Shown: positions 27,862 through 37,463 of the stretch, one piece after another
Layout: each line of letters opens with the position of its first letter
Numbering within the stretch: position 1 is the stretch's first letter
From: Meiothermus sp.
Lineage (GTDB): Bacteria > Deinococcota > Deinococci > Deinococcales > Thermaceae
Reading direction: 5' to 3'
Assembly (NCBI RefSeq): GCF_026004075.1
Contig: NZ_BPIK01000001.1
Location: 1,280,041-1,344,040, forward strand
DNA: 64,000 nucleotides
Notes under the pieces: model-generated
What the model was told of the DNA's origin: nothing
The model's input: only the letters and a program-made list of their open reading frames with translations
The model's database searches: none
Made by a program: the position numbers and the translations under genes

Positions 27862-28757
27862 AAACCCAGGCTGAAATCGTGGTACTCGGGGCCGGCATCG
27901 CCGGGTTGTGTGCGGCCCGGGTGCTGCACGAGGCTGGCAGGGAGGTGCTGGTGGTGGCCCGCCAACTCGGCGAGGCCAGCCGGGTGCCCGATGCCCTGCT
28001 GAACCCGGTGCGGGGCAAGCGGGGGATGGTGGCACCCGAGGCCGAGGAGGCCTTAGAAGCCCTGTGGGACTTTTATCCCCGGTTCGGGACAGTACGACAG
28101 GGCATCCTGCGGCCTGTGCCCCAAAGCGATAGGCCGGTCTGGCAGCAAAAGCTACAGGGCCGCCGGATTCCGCACCTGTGGCTCGAGGAGGGTTTGTACC
28201 TGGAAAACGCGGGGTGGCTGGAGACCACCCCCCTGCTGCACCGCCTGGCCGAGGGCCTGAACATCCTGTACGCCAGCGTGGAACGACTCGAATCGGGCGT
28301 AGCGTGGCTCGAGGACGGAGGCAGGATATCGGGCAAGGTGCTGGTCTACGCCGGCGGTGCGAGCGGCGCGCACCTGGTAGGGCTGGGCGGGCGCTTCACC
28401 CCTGGCTCGGTGCTGCAAACCCAGCAGCACTTCAAGCAGGCGCGCTCGTATGGGGTGTATGTGGCCGGGCACAGCCTGGGCGGGAGCTATCTGCCCCACC
28501 AGGACAGGTATGCACCCCACCAGACCCAGCCGCACGAGGTGGAGTGGCTGCTGGCCGAGGCGCAAAAGCTGCTGGGCTACCAGCCCGTATTTAGTGCGTC
28601 CTGGGCCGGGGTGCGCTACCGGCTCGACCGCAACTACCTCAAGGAGATTCCGGGCGGCTTCGCCCTCACCGGTTTTGGCTCGGCGGCGTATTTTTACGCG
28701 CCTCTGTATGCCTGGCGCCTTCTCAAACGTCTCAGAGACTGTCTTAATACTTTCTAG
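27858..28757 (+). CDS. FAD-dependent oxidoreductase, C-terminus altered by an insertion sequence
   Basis: DAO-family flavoprotein of 299 residues. The FAD-binding motif [20 protein letters not shown] is at the N-terminus, and a typical C-terminal FAD contact region [15 protein letters not shown] is near the end. It resembles the oxidase half of MnmC or ThiO-type enzymes, but the substrate is not assignable. Start GTG 27858 overlaps miaB. The last seven codons (RDCLNTF) come from the left end of an IS5-type element beginning at 28735, so the native C-terminus has been replaced. The core looks intact and it may still work. Confidence 0.8.
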   Translation: MKTQAEIVVLGAGIAGLCAARVLHEAGREVLVVARQLGEASRVPDALLNPVRGKRGMVAPEAEEALEALWDFYPRFGTVRQGILRPVPQSDRPVWQQKLQGRRIPHLWLEEGLYLENAGWLETTPLLHRLAEGLNILYASVERLESGVAWLEDGGRISGKVLVYAGGASGAHLVGLGGRFTPGSVLQTQQHFKQARSYGVYVAGHSLGGSYLPHQDRYAPHQTQPHEVEWLLAEAQKLLGYQPVFSASWAGVRYRLDRNYLKEIPGGFALTGFGSAAYFYAPLYAWRLLKRLRDCLNTF

Positions 28758-29212
28758 GAGGCCAATCTTCTGACCATAAGCCGGATCATCGCTGTGTGGA
28801 TGAAGGTCTCTGAGCTCTCAGGTAGAAGCTCATAGTCCCGGTTCAGCCTCCGATTGAAGCTCAGCCAGGCAAACGTCCGCTCCACCACCCATCTGCGGGG
28901 AATCACCACAAACCCCCGATGCCCCCGCGTCCTCTTCCGCACTTCCTCCTCCAAGTCCTCCGGAAGAGGCTGGTCTTTAGGCCACCAAATACCCCGGAAG
29001 TTGGCATCCGGCCTGCGCACCACCTCCACCGTCCAGCCCAAGGTGCGCCGAACCCATTCCTCAAACCTGCGCTTGTACCCCCCATCCACAAACAGATGCG
29101 ACAACCGCTTCGACAGCCCCCTGGCCCCCTCCAGCACCTCTCGCCCGCCCTCCGCATCCGTGAGGTGGGCGGGCAGCACCTTGACTCCCAACACCAGCCC
29201 TTGTGTATCCAC
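28754..29212 (-). CDS. IS5-type transposase, C-terminal frame
   Basis: Second half of the IS5/IS1031 DDE transposase. The reading frame extends upstream of the listed start, with KKVKGRKRHLLVDTQG encoded in phase. LFVDGGYKRRFEEW carries the second catalytic Asp, and RRWVVERTFAWLSFNRRLNR carries the catalytic Glu. It needs a -1 frameshift from the upstream frame to make a full protein. The likely shift region is the G-rich stretch just before the first frame's stop. Confidence 0.85.
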   Translation of the reverse strand: MDTQGLVLGVKVLPAHLTDAEGGREVLEGARGLSKRLSHLFVDGGYKRRFEEWVRRTLGWTVEVVRRPDANFRGIWWPKDQPLPEDLEEEVRKRTRGHRGFVVIPRRWVVERTFAWLSFNRRLNRDYELLPESSETFIHTAMIRLMVRRLAS

Positions 29213-29235
29213 CAGCAGATGCCGTTTGCGCCCCT

Positions 29236-29625
29236 TTACCTTCTTGCCCGCGTCATACCCCCTGACCCCCCTTTTCCCGAGGTCTTCACGCTCTGGCTAT
29301 CCAGAATCCCCGCGCTGGGTTCGGGCAGGCGTCCTGCTTTACGGCGGGTTTTCTCGCGCAGGGTGGTATGTATCTGTTCCAGAAAACCCGATTTGCGCCA
29401 CAAACGGAAGTAGTGATAGACGGTTTTCCAGTGGGGCAGGTCATAGGGCATCATGCGCCAGGCGCAGCCGGCGCGGGTGATGTAGAAGATGCCGTTCAGG
29501 ATTTCCCGCCAGGGATTCTCCCGGGGGCGATGGGGGGCGGCGGAGGGCTGGGGCATCAGGGGTGCCAGTATGGCCCATTCCTGGTCGGTCAGATCGCTGG
29601 GGTAGCGGCTTTGTCTGAGTTCCAT
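29236..29625 (-). CDS. IS5-type transposase, N-terminal frame
   Basis: First half of the same transposase, 129 residues: a helical N-terminal domain (LTDQEWAILAPLMPQP, GIFYITRAGCAWRMMPYDLPHWKTVYHYF) and the first catalytic Asp in AGILDSQSVKTSG. It then leaves the family alignment at KGGSGG and stops. The family continues in the -1 frame, so the split is either programmed frameshifting at runs of G or an inactivating change. Confidence 0.85.
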   Translation of the reverse strand: MELRQSRYPSDLTDQEWAILAPLMPQPSAAPHRPRENPWREILNGIFYITRAGCAWRMMPYDLPHWKTVYHYFRLWRKSGFLEQIHTTLREKTRRKAGRLPEPSAGILDSQSVKTSGKGGSGGMTRARR

Positions 29626-29705
29626 GCGTGACTATAGCATGAGGGAGGCTATTAAGACAGTCTCTCATAAGAAATCTTCAAGACTCTTTCCACTAAAATG
29701 GAGCC

Positions 29706-30218
29706 ATGCAACTGGCCCAACATCAGCGCCGCCCCCGGTTGGAACTCCAACTGCGACACCATCCGGATAACCTCCACGCCCTCTACCGGGAGTCCCAAGA
29801 CCACACCGAACGCGCCCGCTGGCACGCTCTCTGGCTGCTGGCCAGGGGTCAGAGCATCCCCGAGGTAGCCAGGAATCTGGGCTATACCGATCGCTGGGTG
29901 CGTCAGGTAATCCACCGCTACAATCAGGGCCTGCCCATGAAGAATCTGCGGCACGAGAACAAAGGCCGGGCCCCCCTCGTACCGCCCGAACTCCAGGAGG
30001 GCTTCCGCCAGGCCCTCCTCCAGCCCCATCCCAGGGACGGGCTTTGGAGCATACGCAACGCTGCGGAGTGGCTGGCTGAAAGGCTGGGACGTCCGGTGGA
30101 TGGGCGGCGGGCCTGGTACTGGATGCGTCGCCTGGGCCTGGCCCCGCTGCGCCCCCGGCCGCGCCACCGGGAGGCGGATGCGAAGCGGCAGGAGGCTTTC
30201 AAAAAAAGCTCTTTCTGA
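29706..30218 (+). CDS. IS630-type transposase, N-terminal frame
   Basis: 170 residues: a helix-turn-helix of the IS630 type (HALWLLARGQSIPEVARNLGY, DRWVRQVIHRYNQG) and a second winged region (GLWSIRNAAEWLAERLGRPV, RAWYWMRRLGLAPLRPRPRH). It ends QEAFKKSSF just after the A7 run at 30201-30207. A -1 slip there joins it to the catalytic frame. Confidence 0.85.
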   Translation: MQLAQHQRRPRLELQLRHHPDNLHALYRESQDHTERARWHALWLLARGQSIPEVARNLGYTDRWVRQVIHRYNQGLPMKNLRHENKGRAPLVPPELQEGFRQALLQPHPRDGLWSIRNAAEWLAERLGRPVDGRRAWYWMRRLGLAPLRPRPRHREADAKRQEAFKKSSF

Positions 30219-30778
30219 TGGTTTTCCTGTTCAGGTTGCTCTTTCCTGAACTGGAGTTGGAGGTGTGGGGCTTTGATGAGCGCCGAATAGGGCTGAAGCC
30301 CATCCGCCGACGGGTATGGGCCTTGCGAGGGAGGACGCCGCTAGCGCAGGAGCGGCCCCGCTATCGCTGGCTGTATGTGTACGCCTTCATAAGACCGGGT
30401 ACGGGGGAAAGCGAGTACTGGCTGCTGCCCTCGGTCTCGGTGGAGGGGTTCCAGTTGGTGTTGGAGGCCTTTGCCCGGCTACGGGGGGCGGGGGCGGGCA
30501 AGCTGGTACTGGTGGTGCTGGATCAGGCTGGCTGGCACACCTCGGGGCGGGTGGAGCCAGCCAAGGGCCTGGGGCTGTGTTATCTGCCACCCTACTCGCC
30601 CGAGTTGCAGCCGGTAGAACGAGTCTGGGGGCTCATTGACGCGGTCGTGGCCAATGGGCAGGTGCAGGATGAAGAGGAGCTGTGGGCCAAGGTGGAAGCC
30701 CGGTGCGCTTACCTACAAACCCAGCCCGCGCTTATCCAGAGCTACACCCTATTTCACTGGTGGCCGGGGGGATGTTAG
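30218..30778 (+). CDS. IS630-type transposase, catalytic frame
   Basis: DDE domain of the IS630 transposase: [11 protein letters not shown] (first Asp), [13 protein letters not shown] (second Asp) and [18 protein letters not shown] (the IS630 signature with Glu). All three residues are present, so the enzyme could be active if the -1 shift at 30201-30207 occurs. The independent ATG at 30218 is probably not the real start. Confidence 0.85.
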   Translation: MVFLFRLLFPELELEVWGFDERRIGLKPIRRRVWALRGRTPLAQERPRYRWLYVYAFIRPGTGESEYWLLPSVSVEGFQLVLEAFARLRGAGAGKLVLVVLDQAGWHTSGRVEPAKGLGLCYLPPYSPELQPVERVWGLIDAVVANGQVQDEEELWAKVEARCAYLQTQPALIQSYTLFHWWPGGC

Positions 30779-30797
30779 GGGAATGAATCAAAAGGAT

Positions 30798-30826
30798 TTC
30801 ATATCACCGGCCCATCCTGATAGACT
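30798..30826 (+). promoter_or_regulatory. thyA promoter, partly made by the IS630 end
   Basis: TTCATA (30798-30803), a 17-nt spacer and TAGACT (30821-30826), with the thyA ATG 7 nt later. The -35 box lies in the right terminal repeat of the IS630 element, so the insertion has supplied or replaced that part of the promoter. Confidence 0.5.
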
Positions 30827-30833
30827 ATGCGCC

Positions 30834-31628
30834 ATGCAGCAGTACCACGACCTGATGCGCCATGTGCTCGAGCACGGGGTAGATAAGTCCGACCGCACCG
30901 GCGTGGGCACCCGCTCGGTGTTCGGCTACCAGATGCGCTTTGACCTGCGCCAGAGTTTTCCCCTGGTAACCACCAAGAAAGTGCATTGGAAAAGCGTGGT
31001 CTACGAGCTTTTGTGGTTCTTGCGGGGCGATACCAATATCGGCTTCCTGCGCGAAAACGGGGTCACCATCTGGGACGAGTGGGCCGACGAGGCGGGCGAG
31101 CTGGGGCCGGTGTACGGCAAGCAGTGGCGGAGCTGGGCCGGCCCGGACGGCCAGACCATCGATCAACTGGCCTGGGTGGTGGAAGAGATTCGGCGCAACC
31201 CCGACTCCCGCCGCCTGGTGGTGAGCGCCTGGAACGTGGCCGACCTGCCCCGCATGGCCCTGGCCCCCTGCCACATCCTGTTTCAGTTCTACGTGGCAGA
31301 AGGGCGGCTTTCCTGCCAGCTTTATCAGCGCAGCGCCGACATCTTTCTGGGGGTTCCCTTTAACATCGCTTCCTACGCGCTGCTGACGCTCATGGTGGCC
31401 CATGTCACGGGTCTGAAGCCCGGCGAGTTCATTCACACCCTGGGCGATGCTCACCTCTATCGCAATCACTTTGAGCAGGCCCGCTTGCAGCTTTCCCGCG
31501 AGCCCCGGCCCCTGCCCACGGTACGGCTCAACCCCGCTGTGCGAGACTTGTTCGCCTTCACTTACGACGACATCGAGCTGCTGGACTACCACCCCTACCC
31601 CCGCATCCCCGCCCCGGTAGCGGTTTAG
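30834..31628 (+). CDS. thyA: Thymidylate synthase
   Basis: ThyA methylates dUMP to dTMP using methylene-tetrahydrofolate, 264 residues. Motifs: [31 protein letters not shown], the catalytic Cys in [12 protein letters not shown], and the dUMP site [24 protein letters not shown]. The start ATG 30834 is set by the -10 box; reading further upstream runs into the insertion sequence. folA starts 1 nt after its stop, so dihydrofolate produced here is recycled by the coupled gene. Confidence 0.96.
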   Translation: MQQYHDLMRHVLEHGVDKSDRTGVGTRSVFGYQMRFDLRQSFPLVTTKKVHWKSVVYELLWFLRGDTNIGFLRENGVTIWDEWADEAGELGPVYGKQWRSWAGPDGQTIDQLAWVVEEIRRNPDSRRLVVSAWNVADLPRMALAPCHILFQFYVAEGRLSCQLYQRSADIFLGVPFNIASYALLTLMVAHVTGLKPGEFIHTLGDAHLYRNHFEQARLQLSREPRPLPTVRLNPAVRDLFAFTYDDIELLDYHPYPRIPAPVAV

Positions 31629-31629
31629 T

Positions 31630-32127
31630 ATGGCCCGGAAGATTGCTTTTGTGGTGGCAATGGACCAGAACCGCGCCATTGGCCGGGCTGGGGCGCTACC
31701 CTGGCACCTGCCCGACGACCTCAGGCGGTTCCGTGCGCTGACCCTGGGCAAGACCGTGCTGATGGGCCGCAAGACCTTTGAAAGCATCGGGCGGCCCCTC
31801 CCCAAACGCCGCAATGTGGTGCTCACCCGCGACCCGGCCTTTGCCGCCGAGGGCGTAGAGGTGGTGCACGCCCTCGAGGACGCCCTGAAGCTGGACGACG
31901 AGCTGATGGTGATTGGGGGGGGCGAAATCTACAGCCTGTTCCTGCCCCTAGCCACCCACCTGCACCTGACCCTGGTCGAGACGCTTATCCCCGATGCCGA
32001 CACCTTTTTTCCCCCGTGGAACCAGGCCGGGTGGCGCGAGACCTACCGGGAGCACCACCCCGCCGACGAACGCCATCAATTTGCCTTTACCTATGTAGAT
32101 CTTGAGCGCGACGAGTTTCCCACCTAG
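31630..32127 (+). CDS. folA: Dihydrofolate reductase
   Basis: NADPH-dependent reduction of dihydrofolate to tetrahydrofolate, 165 residues. Motifs: FVVAMDQNRAIGRAGALPWHLPDDLRRF (Met20-loop region and catalytic Asp), KTVLMGRKTFESIGRPLP and VIGGGEIYSLFLPLA. It is translationally coupled to thyA. Confidence 0.96.
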   Translation: MARKIAFVVAMDQNRAIGRAGALPWHLPDDLRRFRALTLGKTVLMGRKTFESIGRPLPKRRNVVLTRDPAFAAEGVEVVHALEDALKLDDELMVIGGGEIYSLFLPLATHLHLTLVETLIPDADTFFPPWNQAGWRETYREHHPADERHQFAFTYVDLERDEFPT

Positions 32128-32177
32128 TTCACTACAAACCCGCGTCCTTCGGGCTTCGAGCAGCAGAAGCGATCCAC

Positions 32178-32203
32178 AAAAAACCTCCCCGCAGGCGGGG
32201 AGG
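32178..32203 (-). terminator. Intrinsic terminator after clpC
   Basis: CCTCCCCGC and GCGGGGAGG pair around a tight loop. Read on the minus strand the stem is followed by TTTTTT, 20 bp after the clpC stop. It may also stop folA transcription from the other side. Confidence 0.85.
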
Positions 32204-32222
32204 CCCTGTGTCGCAGTGCTGC

Positions 32223-34433
<2,211 letters not shown>

Positions 34434-34463
34434 GCGCGAACCTCCTGGTATGTCGTACAAGTA

Positions 34464-34492
34464 TTCATAGCGCCGCTTTCTTCCTACCTCAA
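34464..34492 (-). promoter_or_regulatory. clpC promoter
   Basis: Minus strand TTGAGG (34487-34492), a 17-nt spacer and TATGAA (34464-34469), giving a leader of about 25 nt that contains the ribosome site. No CIRCE-like inverted repeat is seen. Confidence 0.6.
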
Positions 34493-34612
34493 TATTACAG
34501 TATGACCGACCTGTTTTAGGTGTTTGCGCCACACGTTACGAAGCGTTTAACAAAGGTGGCGTACAGCAACCGGGTTGCCCAACTCTGTGGGCACCTAGCT
34601 TCGTCCGCCGAG

Positions 34613-35185
34613 TTATGTGCTTGGGCTGAATTCCGAGCAGTCCACCCGCAGCTCGGGTACGGGCAGAGGTTTTTGCAGGAGTGCACAGTGATACTTACCC
34701 TGCTGGCTTTGCAAATACCGGCATAGCAGACACATGCGTACCACGGTGATAACCGAGTCCTCCACCAGCCGGGCCAGTAAAGTTAGCAGCAGGTCATACA
34801 GCACTTCTTTATGCGTGGTTTCTAGTGTTTTTAGCGCTTCCTGCAAGGGCCGATCCCAGTCTTTGAGCTTCTCCACATGCTCGAGGCCCGCAGGGGTCAG
34901 CTCGAGGGTATGGGTTCGGCGGTCGCGGCCAGGGTGGCGTGTCAGCAGCCCTTTGCCTACCAAAGCCCGAACCGCATCACTGATTGTAGCGGGGGTCAGG
35001 TCGAAGTACTGAGCCAGCACCCCTACCCTGCGTGTGGTGGGTTCGCGGAGATTAAGGTGAAGCAAAATCAGGGCTTGAATAGGACTGAGGCCCAGGGGCT
35101 CGGCTTTTTGCCATAGCAAGACCCGCTGGGCCTGAGCAAGACGCTCGAGAGCCGATGCAAGTTTTTTTTCCAAAGGCGCTTCCAT
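34613..35185 (-). CDS. MarR family regulator with a C-terminal Cys cluster
   Basis: A 190-residue winged-helix regulator: LGLSPIQALILLHL, VGVLAQYFDLTPATISDAVRALVGKGLLTRHPGRDRRTHTLELT. The unusual C-terminus has four Cys residues, in MCLLCRY, HCALL and VDCSEF, which could bind zinc or an iron-sulfur cluster and make it a metal or redox sensor. I start at ATG 35185. The gene follows the cytochrome P460 gene by 37 bp on the same strand, and a 25-bp palindrome overlaps the promoter of that pair, so autoregulation is likely. Confidence 0.87.
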   Translation of the reverse strand: MEAPLEKKLASALERLAQAQRVLLWQKAEPLGLSPIQALILLHLNLREPTTRRVGVLAQYFDLTPATISDAVRALVGKGLLTRHPGRDRRTHTLELTPAGLEHVEKLKDWDRPLQEALKTLETTHKEVLYDLLLTLLARLVEDSVITVVRMCLLCRYLQSQQGKYHCALLQKPLPVPELRVDCSEFSPST

Positions 35186-35222
35186 GGCGCGGTGCGGATC
35201 ACCACACCGCCGGTATTGTACT

Positions 35223-35711
35223 TTAGGGACGGAAACTGCTGAAAACAAAGTCGGTGTTTGCCGCGCCCTTGTGGCATTCGTAACAGCTATTCACGTTTAT
35301 TTCAACAGCCCTGCGACCATCACCTTCAAACACTGCGTACCCCCAGTTGCCAGTTGCAGCAAAACGGCGGGAGTCTCTTTCCATCACAATCACAGCCTTG
35401 CGTTTCCCCTCGACCACCGCGTTGTTACCCACCACAGGTTCAAGCAAATCAAACACGATTACCGCCCCTTCGGGGAAGACCCGAGGGTTGGCCTGACAAC
35501 CTTGCATGGCCCTGCTGTTGGCGTAGATGTGGTGCAGGCCGCCCACCAGCTCAAACAGAGGATGGCCCTTTTCCACAATCATGCTTTTGACGTGCGTCCA
35601 GGCACGGTAGCCTTCAGGATAGGCCACGCCACCAACGGATTGTCCAAGTATGCCAGCCGTCAGGCCAAAGCATCCCATCAGCAAAAGCAGGCCGAGCTTG
35701 GGCGTTTTCAT
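35223..35711 (-). CDS. Cytochrome P460-family c-type haem protein
   Basis: Exported protein of 162 residues. A signal peptide (KLGLLLLMGCFGLTAGILG) precedes a cytochrome P460 domain (YPEGYRAWTHVKSMIV, HHIYANSRAMQGC, FPEGAVIVFDLLE) and ends with one haem-binding motif CYECH. The Cys at residue 14 of the signal region could alternatively be a lipobox. Family members include hydroxylamine or NO-oxidising enzymes, but many are of unknown role, so no reaction is assigned. It is first in a unit with the MarR gene. Confidence 0.85.
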   Translation of the reverse strand: MKTPKLGLLLLMGCFGLTAGILGQSVGGVAYPEGYRAWTHVKSMIVEKGHPLFELVGGLHHIYANSRAMQGCQANPRVFPEGAVIVFDLLEPVVGNNAVVEGKRKAVIVMERDSRRFAATGNWGYAVFEGDGRRAVEINVNSCYECHKGAANTDFVFSSFRP

Positions 35712-35723
35712 GGCAGAATCTCC

Positions 35724-35771
35724 ATATATTTAGGACTCCTAAATATATCATTCAGCAGCCCAATCTGTCAA
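35724..35771 (-). promoter_or_regulatory. Promoter and 25-bp operator of the P460-MarR unit
   Basis: Minus strand TTGACA (35766-35771), an 18-nt spacer and TATATT (35742-35747). A perfect palindrome with 12-bp arms ATATATTTAGGA and one central base spans 35724-35748 and covers the -10 box and start region. MarR proteins bind such palindromes, so the neighbouring MarR gene is the likely ligand. Confidence 0.8.
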
Positions 35772-35802
35772 GCCAGGTCTCAGCTGGCCAGCGTTTACAC
35801 AT

Positions 35803-35850
35803 TTGACCAAGTAAAGTTTTTTGGATATTATTTGCATACGGAGTATGCAA
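35803..35850 (+). promoter_or_regulatory. Promoter of the permease gene with palindrome at the start codon
   Basis: TTGACC (35803-35808), a 17-nt spacer and TATTAT (35826-35831). The palindrome TTGCATAC-GGA-GTATGCAA (35832-35850) covers the expected transcription start and the ATG at 35845. It could be an operator or an RNA hairpin hiding the start codon. Confidence 0.65.
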
Positions 35851-36369
35851 GTTTTCCCCATTTTTATTGCCATTGGAACAGGGATCTTGATAGCGGTTCT
35901 GGGACCAATTAATAGCTTACTGCAGGCCAAAGCCGGTATTTTGGGACTTTCCAGCCTGGTACACGTCATAGGTCTTGGCGTGTCTTTGCTAGGCTTGGCA
36001 TTGTTTCAGCAAACCCCATTGTTTGGGGCATACTTAAGCACCTCGCAGCGCCTAGCCCTAGCTTTTTTTGCTGTTTGCCTTCTCCTAGCTTACGCCGGTT
36101 TAGTTGGGATAGGTATCCGGCAAGGCTTACCATGGTACAGTTTTTTGGGTGGAATCATTGGAATTCTTGTGGTGCTCGGAACGGTGTTTTCAGTAAGGGA
36201 GTTGGGTATTGCCAACGCCATTGCGCTGCTACTTGCAAGCCAGGTTCTGGCTGCTGCCTTGTTACAACAATTTGGGCTACTAGGCCTGGAAGCCAGTCCC
36301 CTTTCAGAAGCTAAGCTAATTGGCTTAGGCGTACTACTTTTGGGCGCTGTAATTGCTATCAGAAGCTGA
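35845..36369 (+). CDS. DMT-superfamily permease, DUF606/YdcZ type
   Basis: A 174-residue membrane protein with five hydrophobic segments; the N-terminus FPIFIAIGTGILIAVLGPINSLLQAK fits the DUF606 family. The substrate is unknown. ATG 35845 is chosen because it follows the promoter; an upstream in-frame start at 35821 lies inside it. The next gene begins 2 nt after its stop. Base composition is visibly richer in A and T than the surroundings, and TTA and CTA codons are common, suggesting recent acquisition. Confidence 0.7.
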   Translation: MQVFPIFIAIGTGILIAVLGPINSLLQAKAGILGLSSLVHVIGLGVSLLGLALFQQTPLFGAYLSTSQRLALAFFAVCLLLAYAGLVGIGIRQGLPWYSFLGGIIGILVVLGTVFSVRELGIANAIALLLASQVLAAALLQQFGLLGLEASPLSEAKLIGLGVLLLGAVIAIRS

Positions 36370-36371
36370 AT

Positions 36372-37439
36372 ATGTCAGAAAGGCTACAGAGGCTCATCAA
36401 CGGCAAGGGGCCAGTATATGTAGCCACCTATTTATTCGAGCACACCGGCCGCTACTTTGGTGCGCGCCTCGAGCGCGCCTGCCGGACAGGGCTGCTGGAA
36501 GGCCTGAAGCAACTGGGTTTTAGCCCAAAAGAGCCAATAACTTTTCTACCTTACCGGGACTCGAACGGTGCAATAGAGCTCTCGCTTGGAGAATCGTTCA
36601 CGAAGGAAATTTTTCGCAAAGATATCGAGCGGCTGGAAAATGCCTTTGCTCTGATTGCACCGCTTTATCACACGCAGTTCGATGCGGGCATTTGCTTTGA
36701 AATTGGGTTCGCTGCAGGCCGAGGCCTGCCTACCATCGTATTGCTGACCAACAACTACCAGTATCGCTATTTCGAAAGACTCTATCGGCTACCTCCTCTG
36801 CTGGAACTCATGGCCAATCAAGTACTGGAGGAGGGCGAGTTCCCCTTCACAGAGCTGGCGAGCCAACCTGCGGTGTATCTTGACCTAATCGAAACGGCCT
36901 TGCAGCGCATAGAAAAAAGCCTTGGGAATACCATTGGTAAGCGCATACTGCACCCATCGGAAAAACCCTGGCTTTCCACTACGCCAGCCACTAGCCCGAA
37001 CCGTCGCGTATTCCTCGAGTTTGGTGGGGGCGAGTTTGAGTTTCAGCAGATCTTGGCTGCAGAAGTACGCAAACTTCTGGAAAAAGACGGCTGGCAGGTA
37101 CTCCTTGCGAAGCGTTACGAGTTGCTTCCCGAAGTAGACCTGCTCGAGGGTGCAAAGAAAGACTTGCAAGACGCCATTTCGTCGGATGTTGTGGTAGTAC
37201 TGGGCGACGGATCCGATGTTAACCCAGAGAGCGCAGCTTTGCAGGGCTACCTGTATGCTCTAGGGCGCAAAATTGTGCTTTATTACTCTGGCAAAGGCTA
37301 TATGCATGGTAGCGATGAATATAATATGCCACGCAATTTAATGCTTCAGCACTCAGCTTCTCGAATCGTAGCTACCAGTGCAGATATCGCCTCCGTCATT
37401 GGCGAGGTTATCTGCAATGGTCATAACTCATCCACATAA
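36372..37439 (+). CDS. Two-domain nucleoside 2-deoxyribosyltransferase-like protein
   Basis: 355 residues in two related halves. The N-terminal half (1-190) looks like nucleoside 2-deoxyribosyltransferase: VYVATYLFEHTGRYFG, then FDAGICFEIGFAAGRGLPTIVL, with the likely nucleophilic Glu. The C-terminal half (205-350) has the same fold pattern (VFLEFGGGEFEF, VVVVLGDGSDVNPESAALQGYLYALGRKIVLYY), but the Glu position aligns with Leu, so that half is probably inactive or regulatory. Possible roles are nucleoside salvage or cleavage of a modified nucleoside. It is coupled to the permease upstream, hinting that the permease carries its substrate or product. Confidence 0.65.
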   Translation: MSERLQRLINGKGPVYVATYLFEHTGRYFGARLERACRTGLLEGLKQLGFSPKEPITFLPYRDSNGAIELSLGESFTKEIFRKDIERLENAFALIAPLYHTQFDAGICFEIGFAAGRGLPTIVLLTNNYQYRYFERLYRLPPLLELMANQVLEEGEFPFTELASQPAVYLDLIETALQRIEKSLGNTIGKRILHPSEKPWLSTTPATSPNRRVFLEFGGGEFEFQQILAAEVRKLLEKDGWQVLLAKRYELLPEVDLLEGAKKDLQDAISSDVVVVLGDGSDVNPESAALQGYLYALGRKIVLYYSGKGYMHGSDEYNMPRNLMLQHSASRIVATSADIASVIGEVICNGHNSST

Positions 37440-37463
37440 CAAACGCTTGTTAGAATAGTGGGT

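Larger units (their letters stand above)
28735..29664 (-). mobile_element. IS5-family element, IS1031-like
   Basis: A 930-bp insertion sequence. Perfect 15-bp terminal inverted repeats GAGACTGTCTTAATA (28735-28749) and its complement (29650-29664) are flanked by the 3-bp direct repeat TCA (28732-28734 and 29665-29667), matching the TNA duplications of the IS1031 group. Two overlapping-phase transposase frames lie on the minus strand. Its right end abuts an IS630-type element. Confidence 0.9.
29670..30801 (+). mobile_element. IS630-family element
   Basis: About 1.13 kb, flanked by TA on both sides (29668-29669 and 30802-30803), the IS630 target. The outermost 32 bases of each end, read inward, match at about 22 positions (for example GAAATC and TTCC.CTAA), giving imperfect terminal inverted repeats. 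It carries two transposase frames joined by an A7 slippery run. Its left end touches the duplicated TCA of the IS5-type element, so the two are in tandem. Confidence 0.82.
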
